Shown piece by piece: positions 10,020-17,011 of a DNA stretch of 64,000 bases; the stretch's first letter is position 1, and every line of letters begins with the position of its first letter. Both the position numbers and the translations under genes were made by a program. The notes below the pieces were generated by a model. That model did no database searches and was not told the DNA's origin. It saw only the letters and a program-made list of their open reading frames with translations. Source of the DNA: an uncultured Candidatus Saccharibacteria bacterium (GTDB taxonomy: Bacteria > Patescibacteriota > Saccharimonadia > Saccharimonadales > Saccharimonadaceae); the NCBI GenBank assembly GCA_946530965.1, contig CAMNAK010000002.1, forward strand, positions 1-64,000, in the 5' to 3' direction.

Positions 10020-10465
10020 TTCTTTCCTCCGTTAATGCTTAGGCCATCTTTCTTTGTTTTATCTAAGTAGTATTTACGGAGTGCGTTAAAATCTTCAGAT
10101 AGCTGATTCGGATCTTTTTCGTTGCGCTTCATGATGCCCAAAATCTTCTGGCCAAGAGTCTTATTTAGAGATTTTGCATCAGGTTTTACTGGAATATCCT
10201 TAACTTCCTCAACAACAGGAGCAAGCTCTTTTGGTGCAGCCTCTTCTTCTGCAGCACTGGCCGCCTGCTTAGCTTTTCTGTCCTCAAAAAATCGATTGAG
10301 CTCTTCCTGCATGCGACGCGTTTCGGCATTGCTATTTGCGCGCATATCGCCAGACTGTTCGGCCGAAGCTTCAACGTCTTGTGTTACCTCATAAGATTCA
10401 GGGGCGCGAAGCATCTGCTCTTTAGAGCCTCTAATATTCTCCCCTTTAGCACCCGTATTATCCAT
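10016..10465 (-). CDS. Conserved-type hypothetical protein coupled to the TraG-like ATPase
   Basis: The 149-residue product is charged, with no membrane segment. It has a Glu/Ala-rich central stretch (about residues 45-95) likely to be disordered or coiled, and a basic C-terminus. The start ATG 10465 lies 7 nt after TGATATAAT, a leaderless arrangement. The stop overlaps the next start, so it probably works with the ATPase, for instance as an adaptor; that role is only inferred from coupling. Confidence 0.75.
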   Translation of the reverse strand: MDNTGAKGENIRGSKEQMLRAPESYEVTQDVEASAEQSGDMRANSNAETRRMQEELNRFFEDRKAKQAASAAEEEAAPKELAPVVEEVKDIPVKPDAKSLNKTLGQKILGIMKRNEKDPNQLSEDFNALRKYYLDKTKKDGLSINGGKK

Positions 10466-10504
10466 AAGCTTTATTATATCACAAATAGAAAAATAGTAGT
10501 TCGA

Positions 10505-10870
10505 CTACACGATATTTCTTGATGCCAAAAATAGCAAAGCAAATTCAATTAGAACAACTAGTAAAACAACCGGTATTGATAGGCCACCAAAAGATATGCA
10601 AAGAAGCAAAAACACCGGCGCCAAAGCCACAATAGAACCATAACGAAAGCTCTTGGTTCTAAGATTTCCTGAATGTACTTTGTTTACTCTTCCAAGCAAA
10701 GTAAAAAACAGCCTGCAGCAAAAAACTGCAAGCCCTAAAAAGAACACATAGCTTAGTACGAAAAAGAACAAAATACCAAATGGTCCTGCTTCGCTCGGCG
10801 AAAATAAGAACATGAGCATAACCAGCAAAAATAGCGAAATGCCGCTCAGTGCTAGTAGGATTTTATTCAT
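10505..10870 (-). CDS. Small integral membrane protein, unknown
   Basis: The 121-residue product has about four hydrophobic segments covering most of its length and short charged loops; no family is recognised. The frame opens at 10876, but the second Met (10870) is chosen because a TGATATAAT box ends 7 nt upstream of it. With 10876 as start the box would nearly touch the codon. It ends 39 nt before the next gene, which has its own -10 box. Confidence 0.7.
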   Translation of the reverse strand: MNKILLALSGISLFLLVMLMFLFSPSEAGPFGILFFFVLSYVFFLGLAVFCCRLFFTLLGRVNKVHSGNLRTKSFRYGSIVALAPVFLLLCISFGGLSIPVVLLVVLIEFALLFLASRNIV

Positions 10871-10981
10871 AAGCATAATTATATCACGGCCAAATGTTCT
10901 AAGTACGAAGCAAAAGACAAGAGGAAATTACTTCTCTTTTACTCATAATTAGACAAGGTAACACCCCTGCTACCCTACCTC

Positions 10982-11534
10982 AAATAATTCAGAAAAACCA
11001 ACAACAAATCTTCTGAATCATCTGCGATAAATTACGCTTTTATAAAGCTTTAATTCCAAAAATCCACTCCACTAGATTTCGAGAGATCAAAACTCTACAA
11101 AGAATAACCGATCCGAGAACCAGTAGTTCTCTTCTCTATGCTCGTTCCGATAAAGACGCGGCTGGCGACCAGACATTTAGGTAAATAAAAGTAAATCATG
11201 GGCTATGGTAGGGAGGCTTATCTGGCAAACAATACATTACTTATAGCCACAAGCTTTAAACCCCTACCGATAGCTTTTATTGACCGCCTCTCGTATAGAG
11301 AGGCATAGTCCATGCAGATTCTTAGCAATACTCTTTTGATGGGTATCAAGGTGCTAGTTTACTAAGCTTCTACGCGCTCAACGCCCTTACCTCTCGGTAA
11401 GTTTTTGGCGGAGCTTAGCTTACTCCTAGGTGTAATTTATGGCTAGAAATAAGCTTTCGCTACGCCAAAATACACTTTATATCCAATACTCTTTTTGTTT
11501 TTGTGCTTTTTGTTTTTTGTATTTGCTAAGCACT
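10982..11534 (-). ncRNA. Large structured RNA candidate, about 550 nt
   Basis: No plausible ORF exists here, but a consensus promoter (11541-11569) points into a run of strong hairpins on the minus strand. CTTACC-GAGA-GGTAAG (11386-11401, a GNRA loop) is nested in CGCC/GGCG (11382-11410). GCCTCTC/GAGAGGC lies at 11286-11304 and TTGAT/ATCAA at 11336-11349. A 12-bp helix with one bulge pairs 11202-11213 with 11262-11274. GAGAAC/GTTCTC is at 11115-11131 and CTGG/CCAG at 11162-11172. A TTCAGAA/TTCTGAA hairpin (10988-11017) followed by a T-rich stretch may end it. It does not match my recollection of tmRNA, RNase P, SRP or 6S RNA. Both ends are approximate. Confidence 0.6.
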
Positions 11535-11540
11535 GTCTAG

Positions 11541-11569
11541 ACTATAGCAAACATAAGCAAAATTGTCAA
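11541..11569 (-). promoter_or_regulatory. Promoter of the large RNA candidate
   Basis: On the minus strand TTGACA (11564-11569), 17 bp, then TGC-TATAGT (11541-11546). This near-consensus extended promoter has no gene behind it other than the structured region. Confidence 0.75.
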
Positions 11570-11970
11570 TAATTGTGTTCGTCTATCAGTTGTAATAACC
11601 ACAACACTACTATATTTTACAGGGGTAGCAGAAACGTGAATATTATAGTATTTTTTACAACAGGCTTGTTTAAAAATAAATATTCGTTGCGTATACGATC
11701 GTCCGACATGCGACCATTAAGTATCATTTTGCCCTACTTTTCTACCAGAACAATATACATAAAGGCCGTTTACTATATATAAAAGCAGCGAATACTGAAT
11801 ATATCTTTTACTCACCCCAGGAAAGTAAAAATTTGTCTACAAAGTCCAAAAAATTCGATTTCAAATCGCCATTTTTCGTGCGCGAAATTTAGAAAAAATT
11901 ATTACTATTTTGTTATACACCTTAACACTCCACCCCAATAAAAAATGTAAAAAATACATCAAAATTGTTA

Positions 11971-11999
11971 TTGACATTAGCATTATAGGCCTTTATTAT
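11971..11999 (+). promoter_or_regulatory. Promoter of the 12006 small RNA candidate
   Basis: TTGACA (11971-11976), 17 bp, TATTAT (11994-11999). The preceding 11570-11970 is AT-rich, with no ORF or RNA that I can support. Confidence 0.65.
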
Positions 12000-12005
12000 A
12001 AAAGT

Positions 12006-12120
12006 AGCTTTTGAACACAAATGTTGCACAAAAGCCAAAAACAAAAATAGAATCCAAAAAATATATAACTCCACACTCCACATAAAGAACCGGCTTTACT
12101 CGCAGTTGCCGGTTCTTTTC
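12006..12120 (+). ncRNA. Small RNA candidate, about 115 nt
   Basis: A good promoter is followed after about 85 nt by a strong hairpin (GAACCGGC/GCCGGTTC, 12087-12115) and a TTTTC tail. Between them only a 9-codon ATG frame without a ribosome-binding site is present, so a non-coding product is more likely. It runs toward the 3' end of tmRNA and stops before the tmRNA terminator. Its function is unknown, and a leader remnant is an alternative. Confidence 0.5.
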
Positions 12121-12126
12121 TTGGTC

Positions 12127-12157
12127 TAAAAATCCCCCTGTTCTTCAGGGGTTTTTC
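12127..12157 (-). terminator. tmRNA terminator
   Basis: On the minus strand AACCCCTG and CAGGGG(G)ATTTTT form a tight hairpin with a 5-nt loop and T-run, about 30 nt past the CCA end. Confidence 0.85.
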
Positions 12158-12186
12158 TTTACAACAAAAAACCACCAACTTTTGAT

Positions 12187-12554
12187 TGGTGGAGCTGCCG
12201 GATACCGCCTCCGGGTCCGAAAAATCTTCAATTGCGCATTCTACAAGCATAGTCATTTCTTTCTCTCGGCATAACAGGTGAAGCTGGAAATAACAAAACT
12301 TCATCTAGCCATGACTAGATTTTCGAGCATATCGACGTCGCGCGATCTACCTTAGCATCATGAGTATGATATTAGACTGCCCTATGATGTATCAGACATT
12401 CTAACAAAGTCGGATTAAATCAACGACTTAGGCGTAAGCTGGCATGTATGCCACATGCTTACTAGCAGTTTTTTCTGCATTTATGAACTGTACTTACGGT
12501 ACAAATCGACTCGCCTGCGCATTGTTAATGATTCGTCTAAACTAGATCAGCCCC
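12187..12554 (-). ncRNA. ssrA: tmRNA (transfer-messenger RNA)
   Basis: The 5' end GGGGCTGATCTAG at 12554 pairs with the 3' end GGCAGCTCCACCA (CCA at 12189-12187). The T-arm precedes the 3' end. The tag reading frame starts at GCA (12478-12476) and ends at TAA (12430-12428), encoding AEKTASKHVAYMPAYA. tmRNA with SmpB rescues stalled ribosomes and tags the product for proteolysis. The tag ends in AYA rather than the common LAA. An extended -10 box (TGATAAAAT, 12594-12599 for TAAAAT) lies upstream. Confidence 0.95.
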
Positions 12555-12647
12555 ATATTTTTTAAAAAATCCTGAGGACTTTTCTACCCCTATATTTTAT
12601 CATACTAACGCTTGTCAGTTCAAGGACACTTGTATATATACCCCCGC

Positions 12648-14204
12648 ATGACAGTAAAAGTTTTATCAGCAATACCGTTCGGGTACGGTTCAAGAAAAGT
12701 AATTGTCGAGGCAGACACCACCCGAGGTCTACCCCGTTTCGATATTATCGGCCTAGCAAATAAAATCGTCGACGAAAGCCGCGGCCGTATCCGTGCCGCC
12801 ATCAAGAATTCGGACTTCGTTTTCCCAAGCGAACATATTACAATCAACCTTGCTCCAGCCGAACTCCCAAAACGTTCGTCGCACTTAGATTTACCTATCG
12901 CATTAGCCATTCTAAGGCTCTCAAAACAGCTTTTGGATGCAGACTTGAATAGCAAATGCTTCGTCGGCGAACTCGCGCTCAGCGGCGAAATAATGCCCGT
13001 TCGCGGCATCGTAAACATTGTCGAGTTGGCCGAAGCTAGACATTACGAGGAACTTATAGTTCCGAGCAAAAACTACAAAGAAGCCATTCTCTTGGCCTCA
13101 AAAACCAAAATCACTCCTGTCCACAACCTGAAAGAATTATGGCTTCATCTGAAAGGCATTCAGCAGATTTTCCCACAGGAAAATGTAGTAAAAAATACTA
13201 GAACAGATAAAGCACAAGCATTTTCAGATACGAGCGAGTTTATCACCACAAACGTTGTAAAAAATAACAATACAGATACACTGCCCATTCTAGACAACAT
13301 CGTCGGCCAATACGACGCCAAACGCGCCCTTACTATTGCCCTTGCCGGAAGACACAATATTCTACTCTCTGGACCACCAGGATCAGGCAAAAGCATGCTC
13401 GCAAAATGCGCCAGAAGTCTGCTTCCAGAACCAACCAAAGAAGAACTAATCGAGATCACAAAACTCTATACACTCAGCAAACTAGCTAACTCTCAAATCC
13501 CAGTTCGCCCTTTCCGCTCCCCACATCACACCAGTTCACTACGTTCTATGCTAGGTGGCGGCATAGACTTACAACCTGGAGAAATCTCTCTAGCCTCAAG
13601 AGGTATCCTATTCTTAGACGAAATAGCCGAGTTCCAGAGAGACGTTCTCGAGGCGCTCAGACAACCTCTCGAGGAACATTGTATAAATATTTGCACTGCG
13701 AGTGCCAAGACCTGTTATCCTGCCAATTTTATCCTTATTGGTACTATGAATCCCTGCCCCTGCGGCAATTACGGCACGGGCACCTGCTCCTGCACGCCAA
13801 GACAAGTCGAGAACTATCGTAAGCGTCTTTCTGGTCCGATTTTGGACAGAATAGATATGAAGATCAAAATCCACCACGTCCCTACATCTGTTTTAGTAAA
13901 ATCTACAACAACTAGCAATCACGAGCACGAGACTGCCAAAGCCAAAATTGCAGCCGCTTCGCGCGCCCAACTTAAAGAAAGGCACAAATATAATTCTGAG
14001 CTTAGCTCCGTAGAAGCATCAAAACTAATCACGAACACGAAAACTAAGAACTTCATCCTCGAAGCCTGCAAAAAGTTAAACCTCAGTGCGCGTAGTTATT
14101 TTCGCCTCATTCGCGTTTCCAGAACCATTGCAGATTTGGACGATTCGAGCACCATCAAACCCAGCCACATAGCAGAAGCCTTACTCTACCGTCAAGAGAT
14201 ATAG
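12648..14204 (+). CDS. comM: ComM/YifB-type Mg-chelatase-like AAA+ ATPase
   Basis: The 518-residue protein has the N-terminal ComM domain (VRGIVNIVELAEA region) and the AAA+ core with Walker A GPPGSGKSM. LFLDEIAEF is the Walker B, and the C-terminal Mg-chelatase domain ends in RSYFRLIRVSRTIADLDDS. ComM is a branch-migration helicase that aids integration of single-stranded DNA during natural transformation, which fits the type IV pilus genes in this window. ATG 12648 is preferred over an upstream in-frame GTG/ATG, because it begins the conserved MTVKVLSA segment and lies 7 nt after TATATA with a TTGTCA box further up. The mRNA is probably leaderless. Confidence 0.93.
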   Translation: MTVKVLSAIPFGYGSRKVIVEADTTRGLPRFDIIGLANKIVDESRGRIRAAIKNSDFVFPSEHITINLAPAELPKRSSHLDLPIALAILRLSKQLLDADLNSKCFVGELALSGEIMPVRGIVNIVELAEARHYEELIVPSKNYKEAILLASKTKITPVHNLKELWLHLKGIQQIFPQENVVKNTRTDKAQAFSDTSEFITTNVVKNNNTDTLPILDNIVGQYDAKRALTIALAGRHNILLSGPPGSGKSMLAKCARSLLPEPTKEELIEITKLYTLSKLANSQIPVRPFRSPHHTSSLRSMLGGGIDLQPGEISLASRGILFLDEIAEFQRDVLEALRQPLEEHCINICTASAKTCYPANFILIGTMNPCPCGNYGTGTCSCTPRQVENYRKRLSGPILDRIDMKIKIHHVPTSVLVKSTTTSNHEHETAKAKIAAASRAQLKERHKYNSELSSVEASKLITNTKTKNFILEACKKLNLSARSYFRLIRVSRTIADLDDSSTIKPSHIAEALLYRQEI

Positions 14205-14213
14205 CTCACCCCT

Positions 14214-14242
14214 ATTGCACTTTTTAAGCTTATCTGTTAAAA
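14214..14242 (+). promoter_or_regulatory. infC-rpmI-rplT promoter
   Basis: TTGCAC (14214-14219), 17 bp, TAAAAT (14237-14242), just past comM. The leader is about 32 nt with AAGGAG at 14270-14275. Confidence 0.75.
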
Positions 14243-14280
14243 TTATCGCATAACAAGTCTAATTTTTTTAAGGAGTAATC

Positions 14281-14796
14281 ATCAGTAACAACACTTCGCG
14301 TACCCGCATTAATGGAGATATCCGTTATCCGGAAGTTCGCGTCATTAGTGCTGATGGCGCACAGCTTGGCATCATGTCTAGCCGCGACGCACAGCTAAAA
14401 GCAAAAGAAGCTGGCTTGGATCTCGTAGAGATTTCTGCAGGAGCCAATCCACCAGTTGTCAAAATCATTGACTGGGGCAAATATCAGTACCAGAAGATGA
14501 AAGAACAGGCTAAGGCCAAGAAAAAGGCCAAAAGCAGCGAACTTAAACAAATTCGACTTGGTTTGAAAATTGGGGAAAATGACCTCAATATTAAAATCCG
14601 CAAAATTAACGAGTTCCTCGAAGATGGCGATCGTGTCAAAGTTATGCTCGTCTTCCGTGGCCGCGAAATGGCCCACAAAGAAGTCGGCGTCGACCTCATG
14701 AACAAAATCATCGAAAAGCTCGGCGATCAGGTCATCGTAGATGGCAAGTCGCAAATGAGCGGACGCAACCTTACATTCATGGTTCGCCATAAATAA
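14281..14796 (+). CDS. infC: Translation initiation factor IF-3, AUC start codon
   Basis: IF-3 prevents premature subunit joining and checks the start codon. The frame continues upstream of the first ATG (14374) into the conserved IF-3 N-terminus (RINGDIRYPEVRVI, then LGIMSSRDA), so ATG 14374 would cut the domain. Reading back there is no ATG, GTG or TTG before the ribosome-binding site AAGGAG. ATC at 14281 lies 5 nt after it and is taken as the start, giving 171 residues. This parallels the AUU start of E. coli infC, which lets IF-3 repress its own synthesis. The C-terminal domain ends normally, and rpmI and rplT follow. Confidence 0.93.
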   Translation: MSNNTSRTRINGDIRYPEVRVISADGAQLGIMSSRDAQLKAKEAGLDLVEISAGANPPVVKIIDWGKYQYQKMKEQAKAKKKAKSSELKQIRLGLKIGENDLNIKIRKINEFLEDGDRVKVMLVFRGREMAHKEVGVDLMNKIIEKLGDQVIVDGKSQMSGRNLTFMVRHK

Positions 14797-14874
14797 TAAG
14801 ATTGCATAAACGCCCACCGGTTCCCTACACCCCAAAGCGTTACGAATATAAACTAAAGTAGGAAAGGTAATAAA

Positions 14875-15069
14875 ATGCCAAAAATGAAGACCCATAAGGG
14901 TACTGCTAAGCGTGTTCGTATTACTCGCACAGGCAAAGTTATGCGCGAACGTGCATTCGGTAACCACATCTTGGCTAAGAAGTCCAAGGCTCGCAAACGC
15001 AACATGAAGACCGCTGCTACAATCAACGGCAAAATCAAGAAAAACGTTAAAACTGCACTAGGAGCCTAA
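14875..15069 (+). CDS. rpmI: 50S ribosomal protein L35
   Basis: The 64-residue basic protein has the L35 pattern ([20 protein letters not shown], then [12 protein letters not shown]). It binds 23S rRNA in the large subunit. It is preceded by AGGAAAGG and followed after one base by rplT, in the standard infC-rpmI-rplT operon. Confidence 0.97.
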   Translation: MPKMKTHKGTAKRVRITRTGKVMRERAFGNHILAKKSKARKRNMKTAATINGKIKKNVKTALGA

Positions 15070-15070
15070 G

Positions 15071-15412
15071 ATGAGAGTAAAACGTGGAGTACCAGCTCGT
15101 AATAAGCACAAAAAGATTCTAAAAGCTGCAAAGGGCATGCAGCATTACCGCACCCGTAGTTTCCGTCTAGCAAAACAGGGTGTTATCAAAGCCCTTCGCT
15201 ATAGCTACCGTGACCGCCGTAACCGCAAACGCGATCTACGCGCATTGTGGATTACCCGCATCAACAACGCAGCTCGCGAAAATGGCATCAGCTACAGCCT
15301 TCTAATCAATGGCATGAAGAAAAAAGGCATCGAACTCGATCGCAAGGTTCTTGCAGAAATCGCAGTCAACGATCCAAAAGCTTTCACTGCTATCTGCGAA
15401 AGCGTAAAATAA
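15071..15412 (+). CDS. rplT: 50S ribosomal protein L20
   Basis: The 113-residue protein begins [18 protein letters not shown] and contains [31 protein letters not shown] (read in parts), typical of L20. It is an early 23S assembly protein and, in some bacteria, an autorepressor of this operon. It is the last gene, with a terminator at 15426-15451. Confidence 0.97.
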   Translation: MRVKRGVPARNKHKKILKAAKGMQHYRTRSFRLAKQGVIKALRYSYRDRRNRKRDLRALWITRINNAARENGISYSLLINGMKKKGIELDRKVLAEIAVNDPKAFTAICESVK

Positions 15413-15425
15413 TCTATCAGATTAC

Positions 15426-15451
15426 AAAAGCTCCCCTCAGGGGAGTTTTTT
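15426..15451 (+). terminator. Terminator of the infC operon
   Basis: AAAAGCTCCCC-tca-GGGGAG followed by a T-run directly after rplT. Confidence 0.85.
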
Positions 15452-15477
15452 GTTGACTGCTTTCTCTAATAACGCTA

Positions 15478-15506
15478 TTGACTATTTATGCAAAAAATTG
15501 TATAAT
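15478..15506 (+). promoter_or_regulatory. Promoter of the 15601 membrane orphan
   Basis: TTGACT (15478-15483), 17 bp, TATAAT (15501-15506). The leader of about 88 nt contains two small hairpins (ATTGGA/TTCCAAT and TTCCGGAACC/GTTCCGAA) before the AAAGGTGG ribosome-binding site. Confidence 0.75.
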
Positions 15507-15600
15507 AAACGCATCATTGGACTGCTCTTCCAATAGATTCCGGAACCGTTCCGAAATCTACAGTCCTAATATGTACTTTTTATCGAAAGGTGGAATTATT

Positions 15601-16041
15601 ATGCTGAATCTTCAGTCAATGTTCAACATCACAGCAAATACCGCGGCCGTACTGTTCCTCGGAGCAGTCGTGCTCGCATTCGTCTGCGCAGGGATAAACC
15701 TTGTCGCCAGACTGTTCACTACCGAAAATCGCGCATACAGTCTCTCCGAAGGCTGGAACCGCATCGCGCAAGCACTCCTGTCGTTGTCTGTCGTTCTGGC
15801 GGTCATCGCTGCATTGATATCTGCATTACTAAATGCAGATATGCTGAAGCTCGAGTACATAGAGTACACTGATATCGCACTCGGCGGAAGCATCATCATA
15901 GCATATCTTTTCGTGGGGATATTTCTTGAACATTTTTCCCAAAAAAGATACGAAGAAGACAGAGCGTTCGCAGAGCGCTTCGCCGCCTTCATGGAAGCAC
16001 GAAAACAAAATCCGAATCTACTGTTTCGTGATTTCCGGTGA
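15601..16041 (+). CDS. Orphan membrane protein, Shine-Dalgarno-led
   Basis: The 146-residue product has three hydrophobic helices (about residues 14-39, 58-80 and 90-110) and a charged C-terminal tail predicted to be helical. No family is recognised. The frame is open from 15478, but ATG 15601 follows AAAGGTGG by 6 nt and the upstream part holds the promoter, so translation starts there. It is a one-gene unit with its own promoter and a GC-rich terminator, and is C/G-ending in codon choice like the other Shine-Dalgarno-led orphans. Confidence 0.75.
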   Translation: MLNLQSMFNITANTAAVLFLGAVVLAFVCAGINLVARLFTTENRAYSLSEGWNRIAQALLSLSVVLAVIAALISALLNADMLKLEYIEYTDIALGGSIIIAYLFVGIFLEHFSQKRYEEDRAFAERFAAFMEARKQNPNLLFRDFR

Positions 16042-16101
16042 TAACGGACCCCTCGCGAATTGGAAGACACGAGAATCCATGGCGCACGCCAGTCACCGTC
16101 G

Positions 16102-16130
16102 AAAAAGCCCCGCTTTCAAGCGGGGCTTTT
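16102..16130 (+). terminator. Terminator of the 15601 gene
   Basis: AAAAAGCCCCGC and GCGGGGCTTTT form a near-perfect stem with a 5-nt loop. Confidence 0.88.
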
Positions 16131-16136
16131 CAATGC

Positions 16137-16391
16137 CTATTTATTCTTTTCCCAGATACTACGAACCACTTTAAGGGATAGCGTAGATAAGGTAAAACCA
16201 ATTACTGGTACGATTGAACTTAGCCAGATATTACTTACCTTCGAGATTAGCCACTGATAGCAAACTACGACAATATAAGTTAGTACGCAAATACAAATGC
16301 GACGAGTCCAGCTCGTCTCCCAGGCCTTATCTGTCTCAACGCGCTTATTGCGCTCTTTGATAGCCTTAATTTCTTTTTCAATCTTTTCCAT
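16137..16391 (-). CDS. Small two-helix membrane protein, unknown
   Basis: The 84-residue product starts with a charged Lys/Glu-rich helix (residues 1-25). Two hydrophobic segments follow (about 31-50 and 54-75), then a basic end. No family is recognised. ATG 16391 lies 6 nt after TGTTATAAT, so the transcript should be leaderless. It converges with the 15601 unit. Confidence 0.65.
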   Translation of the reverse strand: MEKIEKEIKAIKERNKRVETDKAWETSWTRRICICVLTYIVVVCYQWLISKVSNIWLSSIVPVIGFTLSTLSLKVVRSIWEKNK

Positions 16392-16406
16392 ATCATCATT
16401 ATAACA

Positions 16407-16615
16407 GTTACTTGCTTACCTCTAGAAACAAAGAACAGTTCCTAGAGATAAGCAAGTAACCGCCATAAGACAACATTAGAAATCGAGAAAAAGAAAATAA
16501 AGCAGCATTTTTACTCTTCGTGGCTGCGTTGAGATGAGCAACAGAAAAAGTGACTTACTTGATTCTAGAGACTGTTCTTTGTCAATAGAAGCAAGTAAGT
16601 CACTTTCTGTTGCTC
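16407..16615. repeat. Pair of inverted hairpin elements beside the RNase P RNA gene
   Basis: Hairpin 1 (16407-16460) has arms GTTACTTGCTTA / TAAGCAAGTAAC. Hairpin 2 (16536-16615) has arms GAGCAACAGAAA... / ...TTTCTGTTGCTC of about 24 bp. Read in opposite orientations both carry the same apical sequence ACAAAGAACAGT (16428-16439 and the complement of 16571-16582). Their stems differ by paired changes (TTGCTTA/TAAGCAA versus TTACTTG/CAAGTAA). Hairpin 2 directly follows the 3' end of rnpB and may stop its transcription. Confidence 0.75.
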
Positions 16616-16620
16616 GATCA

Positions 16621-16949
16621 ATAAGCCGGGTTTTGTCTCACTCCGATAAATCGAAGCTAGTAGTCATCTATCTAGGCGCACAATTGCTCATGCGCTCAAG
16701 CGGTGATCGACCATCTGCGGGTCACAGTATCTAGGTCTCCTTGCAGCGGATAGAGTTTACCCTGGCCCGATATCACTACCGCGCCCTGTGGGCTCTTACC
16801 CCACTCTTTTCACCCTTACCACAAAGTGGCGGTTTTGTTTCTGTGGCACTTTTCCTACGCTTACGCGCGGTTGCCGTTAGCAACTATCCTACCCTGCGCT
16901 GCCCGGACTTTCCTCTCGCCATTTTTCAGGCCAGCGACTACTCACGAGC
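16621..16949 (-). ncRNA. rnpB: RNase P RNA (class A)
   Basis: On the minus strand the conserved GAGGAAAGTCCGGGC and the GATAGTTGC/GGCAACCG region lie near the 5' side. The 3' end reads GTGAGACAAAACCCGGCTTAT. This is the catalytic RNA that matures tRNA 5' ends. A TGTTAAAAT -10 box (16956-16961 for TAAAAT) sets the start near 16949. The 3' end is approximate. Confidence 0.95.
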
Positions 16950-17011
16950 ACTTATATTTTAACATATTTTCAAGATAAAATAAAATTCTTATGTCAAACT
17001 AAAGAACTTAC

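Noticed and set aside
11996-12304. 102-codon minus-strand frame across the tmRNA 3' end
   Set aside because: It covers the tmRNA acceptor and terminator; the RNA explains the sequence.
14395-14967. 190-codon antisense frame over infC
   Set aside because: IF-3 on the plus strand is certain; no start signals on the other strand.
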